Assembly (NCBI RefSeq): GCF_021353265.1
Contig: NZ_JAJTWU010000001.1
Coordinates: forward strand, 806,001 to 870,000
Direction: 5' to 3'
Source of the DNA: Pelomonas cellulosilytica
GTDB taxonomy: Bacteria; Pseudomonadota; Gammaproteobacteria; Burkholderiales; Burkholderiaceae_C
Length of the DNA: 64,000 nt
Notes under the pieces: model-generated
Database searches by the model: none
The model's input: the letters and a program-made list of their open reading frames with translations, nothing else
What the model was told of the DNA's origin: nothing
Shown here: positions 8,455 through 23,400 of the stretch, one piece after another
Position numbering within the stretch: position 1 is the stretch's first letter
Layout of the letters: each line of letters starts with the position of its first letter
Made by a program: the position numbers and the translations under genes

Positions 8455-11400
8455 TGGACAACGTCGCGGGCAAGGTCACCATCCATACGGTCTCCGGGGA
8501 CGGACCGGTCAAGCTGGCGCTGTCGCGCGCGGCCATCTCCAAGGTGCAGGTGGCGGGCGTGGACCTGGTGCTGGTTATGGCCGACGGCACGCAGCATGTG
8601 CTGCAGGGCGCCGCGCTGCGCGCGCTGGCCGACCCAGACTTCCAGCTGCAGTTCGCCGATGGCAGCCTCGACGCCGCGACGCTGATCACGCAGGCCGGCC
8701 CGGTGAACATCACCGACACGCTGCTGCGCACGATCGAGAAAAACACGACGGCCGATGACACGTCGGCCCCGGCCGCGCGCGAGAGCGCCAGCGACATGCC
8801 GCCGCCGCCCAAGCCGGCAGAGGCGGGGATGGTATCGGGCACGGGCGGCGGAGAGGGCAATGCCAAAGCTGAGTTCCACGACGAGGCGCGGCCCTTCACG
8901 CTGGTCGTGCAGATCTCGCCAGCACCGGCCGGCGGGCCGCCCGGGGGCGGCCCGCCGCCTCCGCCGCCAGCGGCTGCCGCGTTGACCATCAATGGCCAGT
9001 TCCACAACGTCACGGGCCAGGAGGTCAGCACGACGGCGACCGGGGCCACCATCACCGGCTCCGGCGGTTCCGTGGAGTCAGCCACCGACTTCTCACCTGC
9101 GGCGCAGGCTGCGGCGGAGGTCATCCGTGGCACGGCGGGTGACGACACCATCAACGGCGATGGCGGCCAGGGCATGGGCTCGGGCTGGGCGCGGCAGTTC
9201 GACATCACGCTGTCGGCCAAGACTGCGCCGCTCGTGAAGTCGCTCGTCATCAGCGGGCTGCCTGACGGGTTCGAAGTCGTCGGCGCGACGAAGGACGCCA
9301 CCGGCTGGGCCCTCACCGTGCCGCCTGAAGGAACGACGGAGACGCGGTTCAGCGTCATGGTGCGCTACGCCGTGGCGTCGGACACGGCCGGCGGGAGTCC
9401 ATCCAGCTTCGACATTGTCGTGACTGCGAAGGCCGACGTGGGCGCCGAGACGGTCGAGGGCAAGCTGACGCTGCCGGCCATCGTGCGCGATGTGACGAGC
9501 GCCGCCGACATGAGCTACGACGTCGGTGGCAAGGCTGGCGTCGTCTTCCCGGCCTATGGCCTGGGCGACGTCATCGATGGCGGTGCGGGCAGCGACACGA
9601 TCAACGGCCTGGTCGGTGCGGACCGGCTCTACGGCGGTGCCGGCGCGGACAAGCTCGACGGCGGTGCCGGCAATGACTGGCTGGTCGGTGGCGAGGGTGC
9701 CGACAAGCTCATCGGTGGTACGGGCAACGACACCGCCAGCTACGAGGGGTCGCCTGCGGGCGTGACGGTGGACCTCTCGACCAATACCGGCAGCGGCGGC
9801 GACGCCGAGGGCGACACGCTCGACGGCATCGAGAACCTGACCGGTAGCGGCGGTGCAGACGTGCTGCGCGGCGATGGCGGCGCCAACCGACTGGATGGCG
9901 GCGCGGGCAATGACACGCTGGAAGGCCGCGGCGGCGCGGACGTGCTGGTGGGCGGCGCAGGCGTGGACACGGCCGTCTACAGCGGCTCCAGCGCCGGCGT
10001 GGCGATCGACCTCGCAGCCGGAACCGGCAAGGGCGGCGAGGCCGACGGTGACACGCTGAAGGAGATCGAGAACGTTGTCGGCTCCGACCATGACGACACG
10101 TTGCGCGGTGACGCTGGTGCCAACGTGCTGCAAGGTGGCGCGGGCGACGACCTGCTGGAAGGCCGCGCCGGCGCGGACCAGCTGCAGGGCGGGGCCGGCA
10201 ACGACACTGCCTCCTACGCGGGCTCGACGGCTGGCGTCAACGTGAGCCTGGGCACCGGCCAGGGGAGCGGCGGCGATGCGCAGGGCGACCGGCTGCAGGA
10301 CATCGAGAACCTGACAGGCTCAGCCTTCAACGACCTGCTGATCGGAGACGACGGCGACAACAAACTCGATGGCGGTGCGGGCGACGACGAGCTGGAAGGC
10401 GGCGAGGGCGCGGACCAGCTCATCGGCGGCGATGGCAGCGACACCGCGAGCTACCTCGATGCCCAGACCGGCGTCACCGTGAGCCTTGCCAATCCCTCGA
10501 TCAACACCGGTGAGGCCAGGGGCGATACGTTCAGCAGCATCGAGAACCTGGCCGGTTCAGAGAATGACGACGTGCTGATCGGCGACGGTTTCAACAACGT
10601 GCTGATCGGCAACCCGGGCAACGACAACCTGCAGGGCGGGGCCGGCGATGACACCTTGTTCGGTGGCGCGGGCGCCGACCAGCTCGATGGGGGCGACGGC
10701 AACGACACGGCCAGCTACGCCGACTCACAGGAGGGCGTGAAGGTCGACCTGAGCGGCGCCACGCCGGCCACGGGTGGCGATGCTGCGGGGGACACGCTCA
10801 CCAACATCGAGAACCTCACTGGCTCTCGCTTCTCGGACCGCCTTGTCGGCGACGCCGGGAACAATGTGCTGGACGGCGGTCGCGGCAACGACGTCCTCAC
10901 CGGTGGCGCGGGTGCGGACACGCTGATCGGCGGCGACGGTTCCGACACGGCGGACTATTCCACGTCCACGGTCGCGGTGCAGATCAACCTGACCACCGGC
11001 GTCGTGGCCGGTGGCGACGCGGCGGGCGACACCTTCCAGTCCATCGAGAACCTGACCGGCGGCAGCGGTGATGACCAGCTCACCGGCGAGGCCAGCGCCA
11101 ACACGCTGATCGGCGGTGCCGGGAACGACACGCTGGCTGGCATGGCGGGCAACGACAAGCTCGATGGCGGCGATGGCGACGACCTGCTGGATGGCGGCAG
11201 CGGTGGCGACCAGCTGAGCGGCGGTGCAGGCGTCGACACTGCGACTTACGCGACCTCGGCCCAGGGCGTGCGCGTGAACCTGCTGACGGGGCTCGGTCAG
11301 GGCGGCGACGCCGAGGGCGACCGGCTGTCCAGCATTGAGAACCTGATCGGCTCCGAGAAAGACGACCAGCTGACAGGCAACGCCGTCGTCAACAGGCTGG

Positions 11401-14400
11401 TCGGCGGTGGCGGCGACGACGTGCTGGACGGCGGCGACGCTGGCGACGTGCTGGACGGCGGCGACGGCAGCGACACCGCCAGCTACGCCAGCGCGACGGC
11501 CGGCATGACGGCCAGCCTGCTGGCACCCAATACCAACACCGGCGCTGCGGCGGGCGACAGCTACATCAGCATCGAAAACCTGGCCGGCTCGAACTACAAC
11601 GACACGTTGGTGGGCGACGGCAATGCCAACATCATCAGCGGCGGCGATGGCGACGACTTTATCGAGGGTCGGGGCGGTGCGGACGCCATCCACGGCGGCC
11701 TGGGCAACGACACGCTGAGCTACGCCACCTCCGGCGCCGGCGTGCAGGTGGACCTGGTCGCCGGCACCGGCAATGGTGGCGATGCGCAGGGCAACTCGAT
11801 CGATGGCGTCGAGAACCTGATTGGTTCGAACTTCAACGACGTACTCAAGGGCGATGCCGGTGACAACCGGTTGGACGGTGGCAACGGCGACGATCTGCTG
11901 GACGGTGGGGCGGGGGCGGACCAGCTCATCGGCGGCGCCGGCAACGACACGGCCACCTACGCTGCAGCGACCAGCGGTGTGACGGCGAGCCTGGTGAATT
12001 CGTCGACCAATGCCGGCGACGCGGCCGGCGACAGCTATTCGTCCGTCGAAAACCTGACCGGCTCTGGCTTTGACGATACGCTGGAAGGGGACGCGGGCGT
12101 CAACAAGCTGGTGGGTGGCGCGGGTGACGACGTCCTCATCGGCGGCGCAGGCGCGGACGTTCTGATTGGCGGCGCCGGTAGCGACACGGCCAGCTACGTT
12201 GGTGCCGCCAGCGGTCTGACCGTCAGCCTGGCGGAGCCGACGGTCAACACCGGTGACGCGGCCGGCGACAGCTTCGACTCGATCGAGAACCTGACGGGCT
12301 CGGGGTTCGACGACGTCCTGATCGGCACGGCTGGCGCCAACCGATTGGATGGCGGCGCGGGCAATGACCTCCTGATCGGCGGCGCTGGCGCGGACCAGCT
12401 CATCGGTGGCGCCGGCATCGACACGGCCTCCTATGCGGCTTCTGGCGCGGGCGTGACGGTCAACCTGTCCAGCGGTCGCGGTAGCGGCGGGGATGCGCAG
12501 GGCGACACGCTCGCCGGCGTCGAGAACGTCATCGGCAGCGCGTTTGATGATGTGCTGACCAGCGCGGCCGGCACCAACGTTTTGACGGGCGGTGCGGGCA
12601 ATGACACTTACAACGTCGACGACAGCAGCGACGTCATCGTCGAGAACGCTGGCGAAGGCACCGACAGCGTCAATGCGTCGGTCAGCTATGTTCTGAGCGC
12701 CAATGTCGAGAACCTGACACTGACCGGCAATGCCGACATCGACGGCACCGGCAACGCGCTGGACAACGTCATCACCGGCAACGCCGGCAACAACCTGCTC
12801 GATGGCGGGTTGGGCAGCGACCGGATGCTGGGCGGCGCGGGCGACGATACGTACGTCGTCGACAGCGCGGGCGATGTTGTCGTGGAGAACTTCGGCGAGG
12901 GCACGGACACTGTGCGCTCGGGCATCAGCTACACGCTCGGTGCCAACGTCGAAAACCTCGTGCTGACCGGTACGGCCAGCAACAGCGGCACCGGTAACGC
13001 GCTGGACAACGTCATCACCGGCAACAGCGGCAACAACCTCATCGACGGCGCGGCTGGCGCGGACACGATGGCCGGCGGCGCAGGCGACGACATCTATGTC
13101 GTCGACAACAGCGGCGACACGGTGACCGAGAATGCCGGCGAGGGTACGGATCTCGTCCGCAGCAGCGTCACATTCACGCTGGGCGCCAACATCGAGAATC
13201 TGACGCTGACCGGCACCGCCAACATCGACGGCACTGGCAACGCGCTCAACAACAGCCTGCTCGGCAACGCCGGCAACAACCTGTTGGACGGCAAGGCCGG
13301 CGCCGACCAGATGGCCGGCGGCGCGGGCGACGACATCTACGTCGTCGACAACACCGGCGACCAGATCACCGAAAACGCCAATGAAGGCACGGACAGCGTT
13401 CGCTCCTCCATCAGCTGGGTGCTGGGCGACAACCTCGAGAACCTGGCGCTCACCGGCAGCGGCAACATCGATGCGACCGGCAACGCGTTGGACAACGTCA
13501 TCACCGGCAACGCTGGCGCCAACCTGATCGACGGCAAGGCCGGGGCCGACACGATGGCCGGCGGCGCGGGCGACGACACCTACATCGTCGACAACAGCGG
13601 CGACACGGTGGCCGAAGACGCCAATGCGGGCTACGACACGGTGAAGAGCAGCGTGAGCTTCACGCTGTCCGCCAACGTCGAAGAACTGCAGCTCACGGGC
13701 ACCGGCAACATCAGCGGCACCGGCAACGAGCTGGATAACCGCATCGTGGGCAACAGCGGTGCCAATCTCATCGATGGCGGCGCAGGCGCCGATGCGATGG
13801 TGGGAGGCGCGGGAGACGACACCTACATCGTCGACGACGCCGGCGACACCGTGACCGAGGCCGCTGGCGGCGGCACTGACCTCGTGCGCAGCAGCGTGAG
13901 CTTCGTGCTGGGGAGCAACATCGAGAACCTCGTGCTGACCGGCACCGCGCCGATCAGTGGCACCGGCAACGACCTCGACAACGTCATCACCGGGAACAGT
14001 GGCAACAACTTCATCGATGGCGGCCTGGGTGCCGACACGATGGCCGGCGGCGCCGGCAACGACACCTACGTGGTGGACAACGCCGCCGACGTGGTGACGG
14101 AAAACGCCGGCGAGGGGACCGACACCGTGCGCGCGGGCTTCAGCTACACGCTGGGGGCCAACCTGGAGAACCTGGTGCTGACCGGCACGGGCGACCTCAG
14201 CGGCACCGGCAATGCGCTGGACAACGCCATCACCGGCAACAGCGGCAACAACACCCTCGATGGCGGGGCGGGCGCCGACCAAATGGCCGGCGGCGCCGGC
14301 AACGACACCTACATCGTCGACAACACCGGCGACACGGTGACGGAGAACGCCGGCGAAGGTATCGACCTCGTGCAGTCCAGCGTGAGCTTTCGCCTGGGCG

Positions 14401-17400
14401 CCAACATTGAGCAGCTGACGCTGACCGGCTCGTCCAACATCGACGGTACCGGCAATGCATTGGCCAACGTCATCACGGGCAACAGCGGCAACAACGTGCT
14501 GGACGGCGGCGCGGGTGCCGACACGCTGACAGGCGGTGCGGGTGACGACACCTATGTGGTCGACAACGCCGGCGACACCGTCACGGAGCAAGCGGGCGAT
14601 GGCGTCGACCTCGTACGCAGCAGCGTCACGTGGACTCTGGGCGCCAACCTCGAGAACCTGACGCTGACGGGAGGCGCCGACATCGATGCGACCGGCAATG
14701 CGCTGGCCAACGTCATCACCGGCAACGGCGGCAACAATTTCATCGACGGCAAGGCCGGGGCCGACCAGATGGCCGGCGGCGCAGGTGACGACACGTACAT
14801 CGTCGACAACGCCGGCGACACGGTCACCGAGAACGCCGGGGAGGGCACGGATGGCGTGCGCTCATCCATCACCTATGCGCTGACGGCCAATGTCGAAAAC
14901 CTGCAGCTGACCGGCAGCGGCGACCTGAACGCCACGGGCAACGAGCTGGACAACCAGCTGCTGGGCAACAGCGGCAACAACGTGATCGACGGCAGGGCGG
15001 GCGCCGACCAGATGGCCGGCGGCGCGGGCGACGACACGTATTACGTTGACAACGCCGGCGACACCGTCACCGAGGCCGTGGCGGAGGGCAACGACCAGGT
15101 CTTCTCCAGCGTCTCGTTCCGCCTGGGCGAGAACATCGAGGACCTGACGCTGACCGGCAGCGCCAACATCAACGCGACCGGCAACTCGGCCGCAAACCGC
15201 CTCACCGGTAACGCCGGCAACAACGTCATCGACGGTGGCGCGGGCGCCGACCAGATGGCCGGTGGTGCCGGTGACGACACCTACGTCGTCGACAACGCCG
15301 GCGACACCGTCATCGAGAACGCGGGCGAGGGCATCGACACCATCCGTTCGGCCATCACGCTGGTGCTGCCGACCAACGTCGAGAACCTGGTGTTGACAGG
15401 CAGCGCCAACATCGACGCCACCGGCAACGCCCAGGACAACGTCATCACCGGCAATGCCGGCAACAACACCATCGACGGCGGCGCGGGCGGCGACCAGATG
15501 GCCGGCGGCGCGGGCAACGACACCTACCTCGTCGACAACCTCGGCGACTCGGTCATCGAGGCGGCGGGCGACGGCACGGACACCGTGCGCAGCAGCGTTA
15601 CGTTCACGCTGGGCCCCAACATCGAGAACCTGGTGCTGACAGGCAGCGCCAACGCCGACGGCACCGGCAACGAGCTGGCCAACCAGCTGACCGGCAACAG
15701 CGGTAACAACTCGCTGGATGGCGGTGCGGGTGCCGACTCGATGGCCGGCGGTGCGGGTGACGACACCTACGTCGTCGATGACCTCGGCGACACGGTCACC
15801 GAGTTCAGCGGCCAGGGCACGGACACCGTGCGCAGCAGCGTCAGCTTCGCGCTGGGTGCCAACATCGAGCGGCTGGTGCTGACCGGCACCGGCGACGTCA
15901 ACGCGACCGGCAACGAGCTGGACAACACGCTCACCGGCAACATCGCCAACAACCTGCTGGATGGCGGCCTGGGCGCCGACACGATGGCCGGTGGCGCTGG
16001 CAACGACACCTATGTGGTGGACAACGCCGGTGACACCGTCACCGAGAACCCGAGCGAGGGCACGGACACGGTCCGCTCGTCCATCAGCTATGCGCTGGGC
16101 GCGAACGTCGAGAACCTGGTGCTCACCGGCACCGGCAACCTGAACGCGACCGGCAACGAGCTGGACAACACCATCACCGGCAACGCTGGCGCCAACCTGA
16201 TCGACGGCGGCGCGGGCGCCGACCGCATGGCCGGCGGCGCGGGTGACGACACCTATCTCGTCGACAACGCCGGAGACACGGTGACCGAGGCGGTGGGCGA
16301 AGGCACGGACCTAGTCCGCAGCAGTGTGAGCTTCACGCTCGGCGCCAACATCGAGAACCTGATCCTCACCGGCGCGGCTGACATCGACGGCATCGGCAAC
16401 GCGCAGGCCAACCAGATCACCGGCACCAGCGGCAACAACGTGCTGGACGGCGGCCTGGGCGCCGACATCCTGACCGGTGGCCTGGGCGACGACACCTATG
16501 TGGTGGACAACGCGGGCGACCAGGTCATCGAGGCCAGCGGCGAGGGCACTGACACCGTGCGCTCGTCCATCAGCTACACGCTAGGAGCGACGCTGGAGAA
16601 CCTCGTGCTGACGGGCACCAGCAACATCAGCGGTACCGGCAACGCGGGCAACAACAGCATCACAGGCAATGCCGCAGCCAACGTCATCGATGGCGGCGCA
16701 GGCGCCGACACGATGGCCGGCGGCGGCGGCGACGACACGTTCTACGTGGACAACAACGGCGACATGGTCGTGGAGGACTTCGCCGCCGGTAACGACACCG
16801 TGATCTCGTCGCTGAGCCGCGTGCTGGAGGCCAATGTCGAGAACCTGATCCTCACGGGCAGCGCCAACCTCAACGGCACCGGCAACGAGCTGGCCAATCA
16901 GATCACCGGCAACAGCGGCAACAACGTCATCGACGGCGGCGCGGGCGCCGACACGATGACCGGCGGGGCCGGCGACGATACGTACGTCGTGGACGACAGC
17001 GGCGACGTGGTGGTGGAGAACCCCGGCGAGGGCCTCGACACCGTCAGGGCCGGCGCTAGTTTCGTGCTGGGCGCCAACATCGAGAACCTGATCCTGACCG
17101 GCACCGCCAGCGTGGACGGCACCGGCAACGAGCTGGACAACCAGATCACCGGCAACAGCGGCGCCAATGTGCTGGACGGCGGCCTGGGTGCCGACCGCCT
17201 CGTGGGCGGTGCGGGCAACGACACCTACGTCATCGACGACGTCGGCGACGTCATCGTCGAGAACGCCGGCGAGGGCACGGACACCGTGCGCTCCAGCATC
17301 AGCTATACGCTGGGCAGCAACCTCGAGAACCTCGTGCTCATCGGCACGGACCGCATCGACGCGACCGGCAACGCGGCCAACAACCAGATCACCGGCAACG

Positions 17401-20400
17401 TCAACAACAACGTCATCGATGGCGGCGCAGGCGCCGACACGATGGCCGGCGGCGCGGGCAACGACACCTACCTTGTCGACAACGCAGGCGACGTGGTGAC
17501 CGAGGCAGCGGGCGAGGGCGTGGACTTGGTGCGCAGCAGCGTGAGCTTCACGCTGGGCAACAACGTCGAGAACCTGATCCTCACCGGCACCGGCGACCTC
17601 AACGGCACCGGCAACGTGCTGGCCAACCAGATCACCGGCAACGGCGGCGCAAACGTGCTGGACGGCGGCACTGGCGCCGACCAGCTCATCGGCGGCGCCG
17701 GCGACGACACCTACATCGTCGACAACAGCGGCGACACCACCACCGAGAACACGGCCGAGGGCTATGACACGGTGCAGTCGTCCGTGACCTGGACGCTCGG
17801 GCCCAACATCGAGGCCCTGGTGCTGCTGGGTGCCAACAACATCAACGGCGCCGGCAACGACCTGGCCAACACGCTGACCGGCAACCTTGGCAACAACGTG
17901 CTGGACGGCGGCCTGGGCGCCGACACGATGGCCGGCGGTTCCGGCAACGACACGTACGTCGTCGACAACGTCGGCGACGTCGTCACCGAGAACGCCGGCG
18001 AGGGCAGCGACACGGTGCAGGCGTCCATCAGCTACACGCTGGGCAACGAGCTGGAGAACCTGGTGTTGACCGGCAGCTCCAACCTGAACGGCACCGGCAA
18101 CGCGCTGGACAACGTCATTACCGGCAACAGCGGCAATAACGTGCTGGACGGCAGTGCCGGCGCCGACCGGATGGTGGGCGGTGCGGGCAACGACAGCTAC
18201 ATCGTCGACAACGCCGGTGACGTGGTGGTCGAGTCGGCCGGCGGCGGCACCGACACGGTCTCGGCGAGCGTCAGCTACGGGCTCGCCGACAACGTCGAGA
18301 ACCTCGTGCTGACCGGTGCCGCCGACATCGATGGCGCCGGCAACGAGCTCAACAACCAGATCACCGGCAACGCGGGCGCCAACCTGCTGGACGGCGGTGC
18401 CGGCGACGACCGGCTCGTGGGCGGTGCGGGCAACGACATCTACGTCGTCGACAGCGCCGGCGACACGATCACCGAGAACGCCGGCGAGGGCACCGACACG
18501 GTCCGCAGCTCCGTCAGCTGGGTGCTGGGCGCCAACCTGGAAAACCTCGAACTGACTGGTGCCGACGCCATCGACGGCACCGGCAACAGCCTGGCCAACC
18601 TGCTCACCGGCAACGACGGCAACAACGTGCTGGACGGCGGTGCCGGTGCAGACCAGATGACCGGCGGCCTGGGCGACGACACCTATGTCGTCGACAACGC
18701 GGGCGACATCGTCGTCGAGTTCTCGGGCGAGGGCACGGACACCGTCCAGAGCAGCATCAGCTACACGCTGACCGCCAACGTCGAGACGCTGGTGCTGGCG
18801 GGCACGAGCGACATCAACGGCACCGGCAATGCGCTGGGCAACACCATCACCGGCAACGCGGGCAACAACTTGCTGGACGGCGGTGCGGGTGCCGATGTGC
18901 TGACCGGCGGCGCCGGCAATGACACGTACATCGTCGACAACGTCGGCGACCAGCTCTACGAGCAGGCCGGTGGCGGCACCGACACCGTCAACGCAAGCGT
19001 CAGCTGGGCGCTGGCCGCCAACTTCGAGAACCTGACGCTGACCGGCAGCGCCAACATCAGCGCGACCGGCAACAGCGCGGCCAACATCATCACCGGCAAC
19101 GCCGGCAATAACTTCATCATCGGCGGGGGAGGTGCCGACACCATCAACGCCGGCGGCGGCGCGGATACCCTCGTCGTCAGCGACCTGAACTTCGCATCCA
19201 TCGACGGCGGCACGGGACTGGACAACCTCAAGCTCGACGGGCTGGGCGTCACCAACGTCAACCAGCTGACGGCCAAAGTGCGCGGCATCGAGGTGCTGGA
19301 CTTCTTCGGCGGCACGGTCGAGACCGTCACCGTGCGCTCCAGCGACGTCAACACGACCAACTTCGTCGGCAGCGACGGCGGCGGCAAGCTGGAAATCCTG
19401 CTCGACGGCAACGACCTGCTGCTGCTCAACAGCAGCGACTACAACAACACCACCAATATCACCGGCGCGCCGGACGTGCTGCTGTCCAACGGCAACACCG
19501 GCAAGCTGCTGACGGCCATCTCGCCGGGCGGCGTCAACCTCGCCATCGACGTGAGCGGCCTCGTGCTGCCGAGCCTGTCGGACCTGCGCACGCTGTGGGG
19601 CATGACGGCCGATCCGACCTTCGCGAGCATCGGCGGCAAGATCACCTGGCTGGACGCCACAGACCTGGACGGCAACGGCGCCTCCGCCGGTCTGGCCGAG
19701 GGCGGGCTCATCAACGGCAGCGGCAACCTCAGCACCTGGGTCGACAAGAGCGGCAGCGGCAACAACTTCACGCAGGGCACCGCCGCGGCGTCGCCGCAGC
19801 TGCAGCTCGCCGGTCTGAACGGTCTGCCCACCGTCACGTTCGACGGCAACGACTTCCTGACCAGCAACACCTGGGTGGGCCAGAACTACTCGCTGTTCGT
19901 CGTCGGCCAGATGACCGGCACACTGAACCAGCGGCTGGTGTCGTCGTCGACGGACAACTCGCTGGTCGGCTGGCACGGCGGCTACCAGGACCAGCTCTAC
20001 GGCCAGAACTGGATCTCGCAGACCAACGGTACGGTGCAGGCCGCCACGCCGATCCAGTACACCGCCAACGACCTGGCCGGCTCGGGCGTGCTCTACAAGA
20101 ATGGCGTCGCGGTGGCCGCCACGAGCACCAACACCTTCGACGGCTGGCTGGGCAAGGTACAGCTCTCGGGCTACAACGGTGGCAACAGCGAGCCGAGCCG
20201 CGGCTCCGTCTCGGAGTTGCTGGTGTTCGACCATGTGCTGTCATCTGGCGAACAGCGCGTCATTGAGAACTACCTGGCCACCAAGTGGGGCGTCGGCACG
20301 CCGGTCAGCATGACGGGCGGCGCGCTGGGCACGGTGGGGCTGGACACGATGTGGACCGGCGCCAAGATCCAGTTCGGCACGGCGGCGGCTGAGACGATCA

Positions 20401-23400
20401 CGGCGGCCTACACCGGCGCTTCCGCTCGCGGCACCGGCCGGGTGGACGCCGTCGTCTTCGGCGGTGACGGCGACGACGTGCTCAACGGCGGCGCGCGCGT
20501 AGACGCGCTCTATGGCGGCAACGGCAACGACACGCTGGACGGCAAGACCGGCGCCGACTGGATGGCCGGCGGCGCGGGCAACGACACCTACACCGTCGAC
20601 GACGTGGGCGACACGGTCGTGGAAGAGGCCGGTGCCGGCACCGACCGGGTGCTGTCGTCGGTGAGTTTCACGCTCAGCGCCAACGTCGAGAACCTCACGC
20701 TGACCGGCTCGGCGGCCATCAACGGTGCCGGCAACGCGCTGGCCAACACCATCCTCGGCAACACCGGCGACAACCGTATCGACGGCGGTGCCGGCGCGGA
20801 CACGATGACCGGCGGCGCGGGCAACGATGTCTACTTCGTCGACAACGCGGGCGACGTCGTCAACGAGAACGCCAGCGAAGGCACGGACAGCGTCTACACG
20901 ACGGTTAGCTACACGATGCCTGCCAATGTGGAGAGCCTCTACTACATCGGCCGCACGGCCGGCACGTTGACCGGCAACACGGGCAACAACGCGCTGTATG
21001 CCAGCGTCTACAGCGGCATCACGACGACGCTGACTGGCGGCGCCGGCAACGATGACTACTACCAGCAGGCCGACAGCTTCGGCAACTTCAACCTGAACCT
21101 CGTTGTCGTCGAGAACGCGAACGAAGGCACTGACACCGTTCACCTGCAGCGCACGACGAACAACACGACGATCCTGACGTACACGCTGCCGGCGAACGTC
21201 GAGAACCTGGATCTGCTGTCGTCCTACAACATCAATGGCGTCGGCAACGCGCTGGACAACGTGCTGACCGGGCCCAGCAACGCCGGCACCCCCAACGCCA
21301 CGTCGCTGACGGGCGGCGCGGGCAACGACACCTATGTCGTCTACCAGCCCTTCACGACCATTGTCGAGAACGCCAACGAGGGCACCGACCTCGTCCAGGC
21401 CAACATCGACTACCGGCTGGGCGCCAATCTCGAGAACCTCACCGCCCTGAGCCAGAACAACCTGCGCCTCATCGGCAATGCGTTGAACAACACGCTGACC
21501 GGCACGCAGGCCAACGAACGGCTCGATGGCGGCGCCGGCGCCGACACGCTGGTGGGCGGCGCGGGCGACGACACCTATGTGGTCGACAACGCCGGTGACG
21601 TCATCACCGAGACGACGGGTCTGGATAGCGTCGAGACCAGCCTGTCGAGCTACACGCTGGGCACGAGCCTGGAGCGGCTGGTGTTCACCGACACCGGCGC
21701 CCACACCGGCACGGGCAACGCGCTGGCCAACTTCATGGCCGGCAACACCGGCAACGACACGCTGTCCGGCATGGACGGCAACGACGTCATCTACGGCGGC
21801 GGCGGTGCCGACACGCTCAATGGCGGCAATGGAGACGACGTGCTGGTGTCTGCCGCGCGCCCGGGCTTCTTCGCCGGGCTGCAGCAGGCCGGGCTGCGCG
21901 CCGAGTACTGGAACAACAGCAACTGGCTCGGCGCCCCCGTGCTGACGCGCCAGGATGCCAACCTCTATTTCAACTGGACCACCAACTCTCCCGCTCCGGG
22001 CGTCGTAAACGTCGACAACTTCTCGGTGCGCTGGACGGGCTATCTCAACGTCACCACGGCCGGCAATTACAGCTTCCGCATCAACCAGGACGACGGCATG
22101 GCCGTCTACATCGACGGCCAGTACGTCGATGGCATGAACGCGTACACCAGCCTGAACAACATCGACTCGGCGCCGGTGACGCTCGTCGCGGGCCTGCACA
22201 CCATCACCGTGCAGATGTTCGAGGGCACGGGCGGCGCGGCGGCGCAGCTGGCCTGGCTGACGCCAGGCGCCAGCAGCTACGCCGCTATCCCTTCGACCGC
22301 GTTCAGCTTCGGCGACGCGGCCATCAACGACACGGCGGGCGACGTGCTCAACGGCGGCGCCGGCAACGACACGCTGATCGGCGGTCCGGGCGTCGACACG
22401 CTCACCGGCGGCGTGGGCGACGACACCTACGTCGTCACCAGCACCGCAGACACGCTCGTAGAGAACGCCAACGAGGGCACGGACACCGTGCAGAGCAGCG
22501 CCAGCTACTCGCTGGCCAGCCTGCCCAACATCGAGAACATCACGCTGACCGGCACCGCTGCCATCAATGCGACGGGCAATGCCGCCAACAACACGCTGAT
22601 CGGCAATAGCGCTGCAAACGTGCTGGACGGCGGCGACGGCAACGACACGCTCATCGGTGGCGGTGGGGTCGATACGCTGATCGGCGGCCTGGGCAACGAC
22701 AACCTGACTGCCGATGGCGGAAGCACGTTGCAGGGTGGTGACGGCGACGATGTGCTGCGCCTGGGCAACGTCGTGGCCTGGACGCCGACCCAACTGGGCA
22801 GCGCGCTGTCGCTGTGGCTGGATGCGGCCGACCTGGATGGCGACGGTGTGCAGGAAGGCGTGGCCGAAAGCGGCCTGACGGCGGATGGCCGCGTCTATGT
22901 CTGGCGCGACAAGAGCGGTGGGGGGCATGATGCGACCGCCAGCAACGGCGCCTACGAGCCGCAGCTGGTGCTGGACGGCATGAACAACCTGCCCACCGTG
23001 CGGCTGGACGGCCTGGACGACCGGCTGAGCGTGAGCCTGGCCACGACCGCGGCGGGGCAGGGCAGCATCTATTGGGTGCAGAAGTCGGGCGACAGCTATT
23101 ACATGCCCATGGCTACCGGGGTGAGCGGCAGCCCGTGGCTGCTGATCGCCGGCAACGGCGACGGCTCCACGGATGTCGTCGGCGCCAGTAACACCAACCT
23201 GAAGACGGCGTGGACGGTGGACGGCACGCTGCAGAACTGGACGACGCGCAACAGCGTCTACACGACGCTGGCGGAGGCCACGCATGTCGTGTCCACGGTG
23301 AACCAGACGCTCAGCTTCAACGGCTCGCTGACGATTGGCAACAGCTGGGGTGGCCAGTGGATGTCGAGCAGTGATTACAGCGAGGTCGTCGTCACCGGCA

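Noticed and set aside
12600..19160. 243-bp periodicity that could suggest a satellite or CRISPR-like array
   Set aside because: The repeat is in frame, encodes a clear RTX protein unit, has no spacers and varies by substitutions only.
10725..23285. Very long minus-strand open frames opposite the RTX gene (10725-14591, 16581-20234, 20241-23285)
   Set aside because: They are antisense shadows of repeated GC-rich codons. Their sequences are His/Arg/Ala/Val-rich, repeat with the 243-bp period of the RTX units and match no family.
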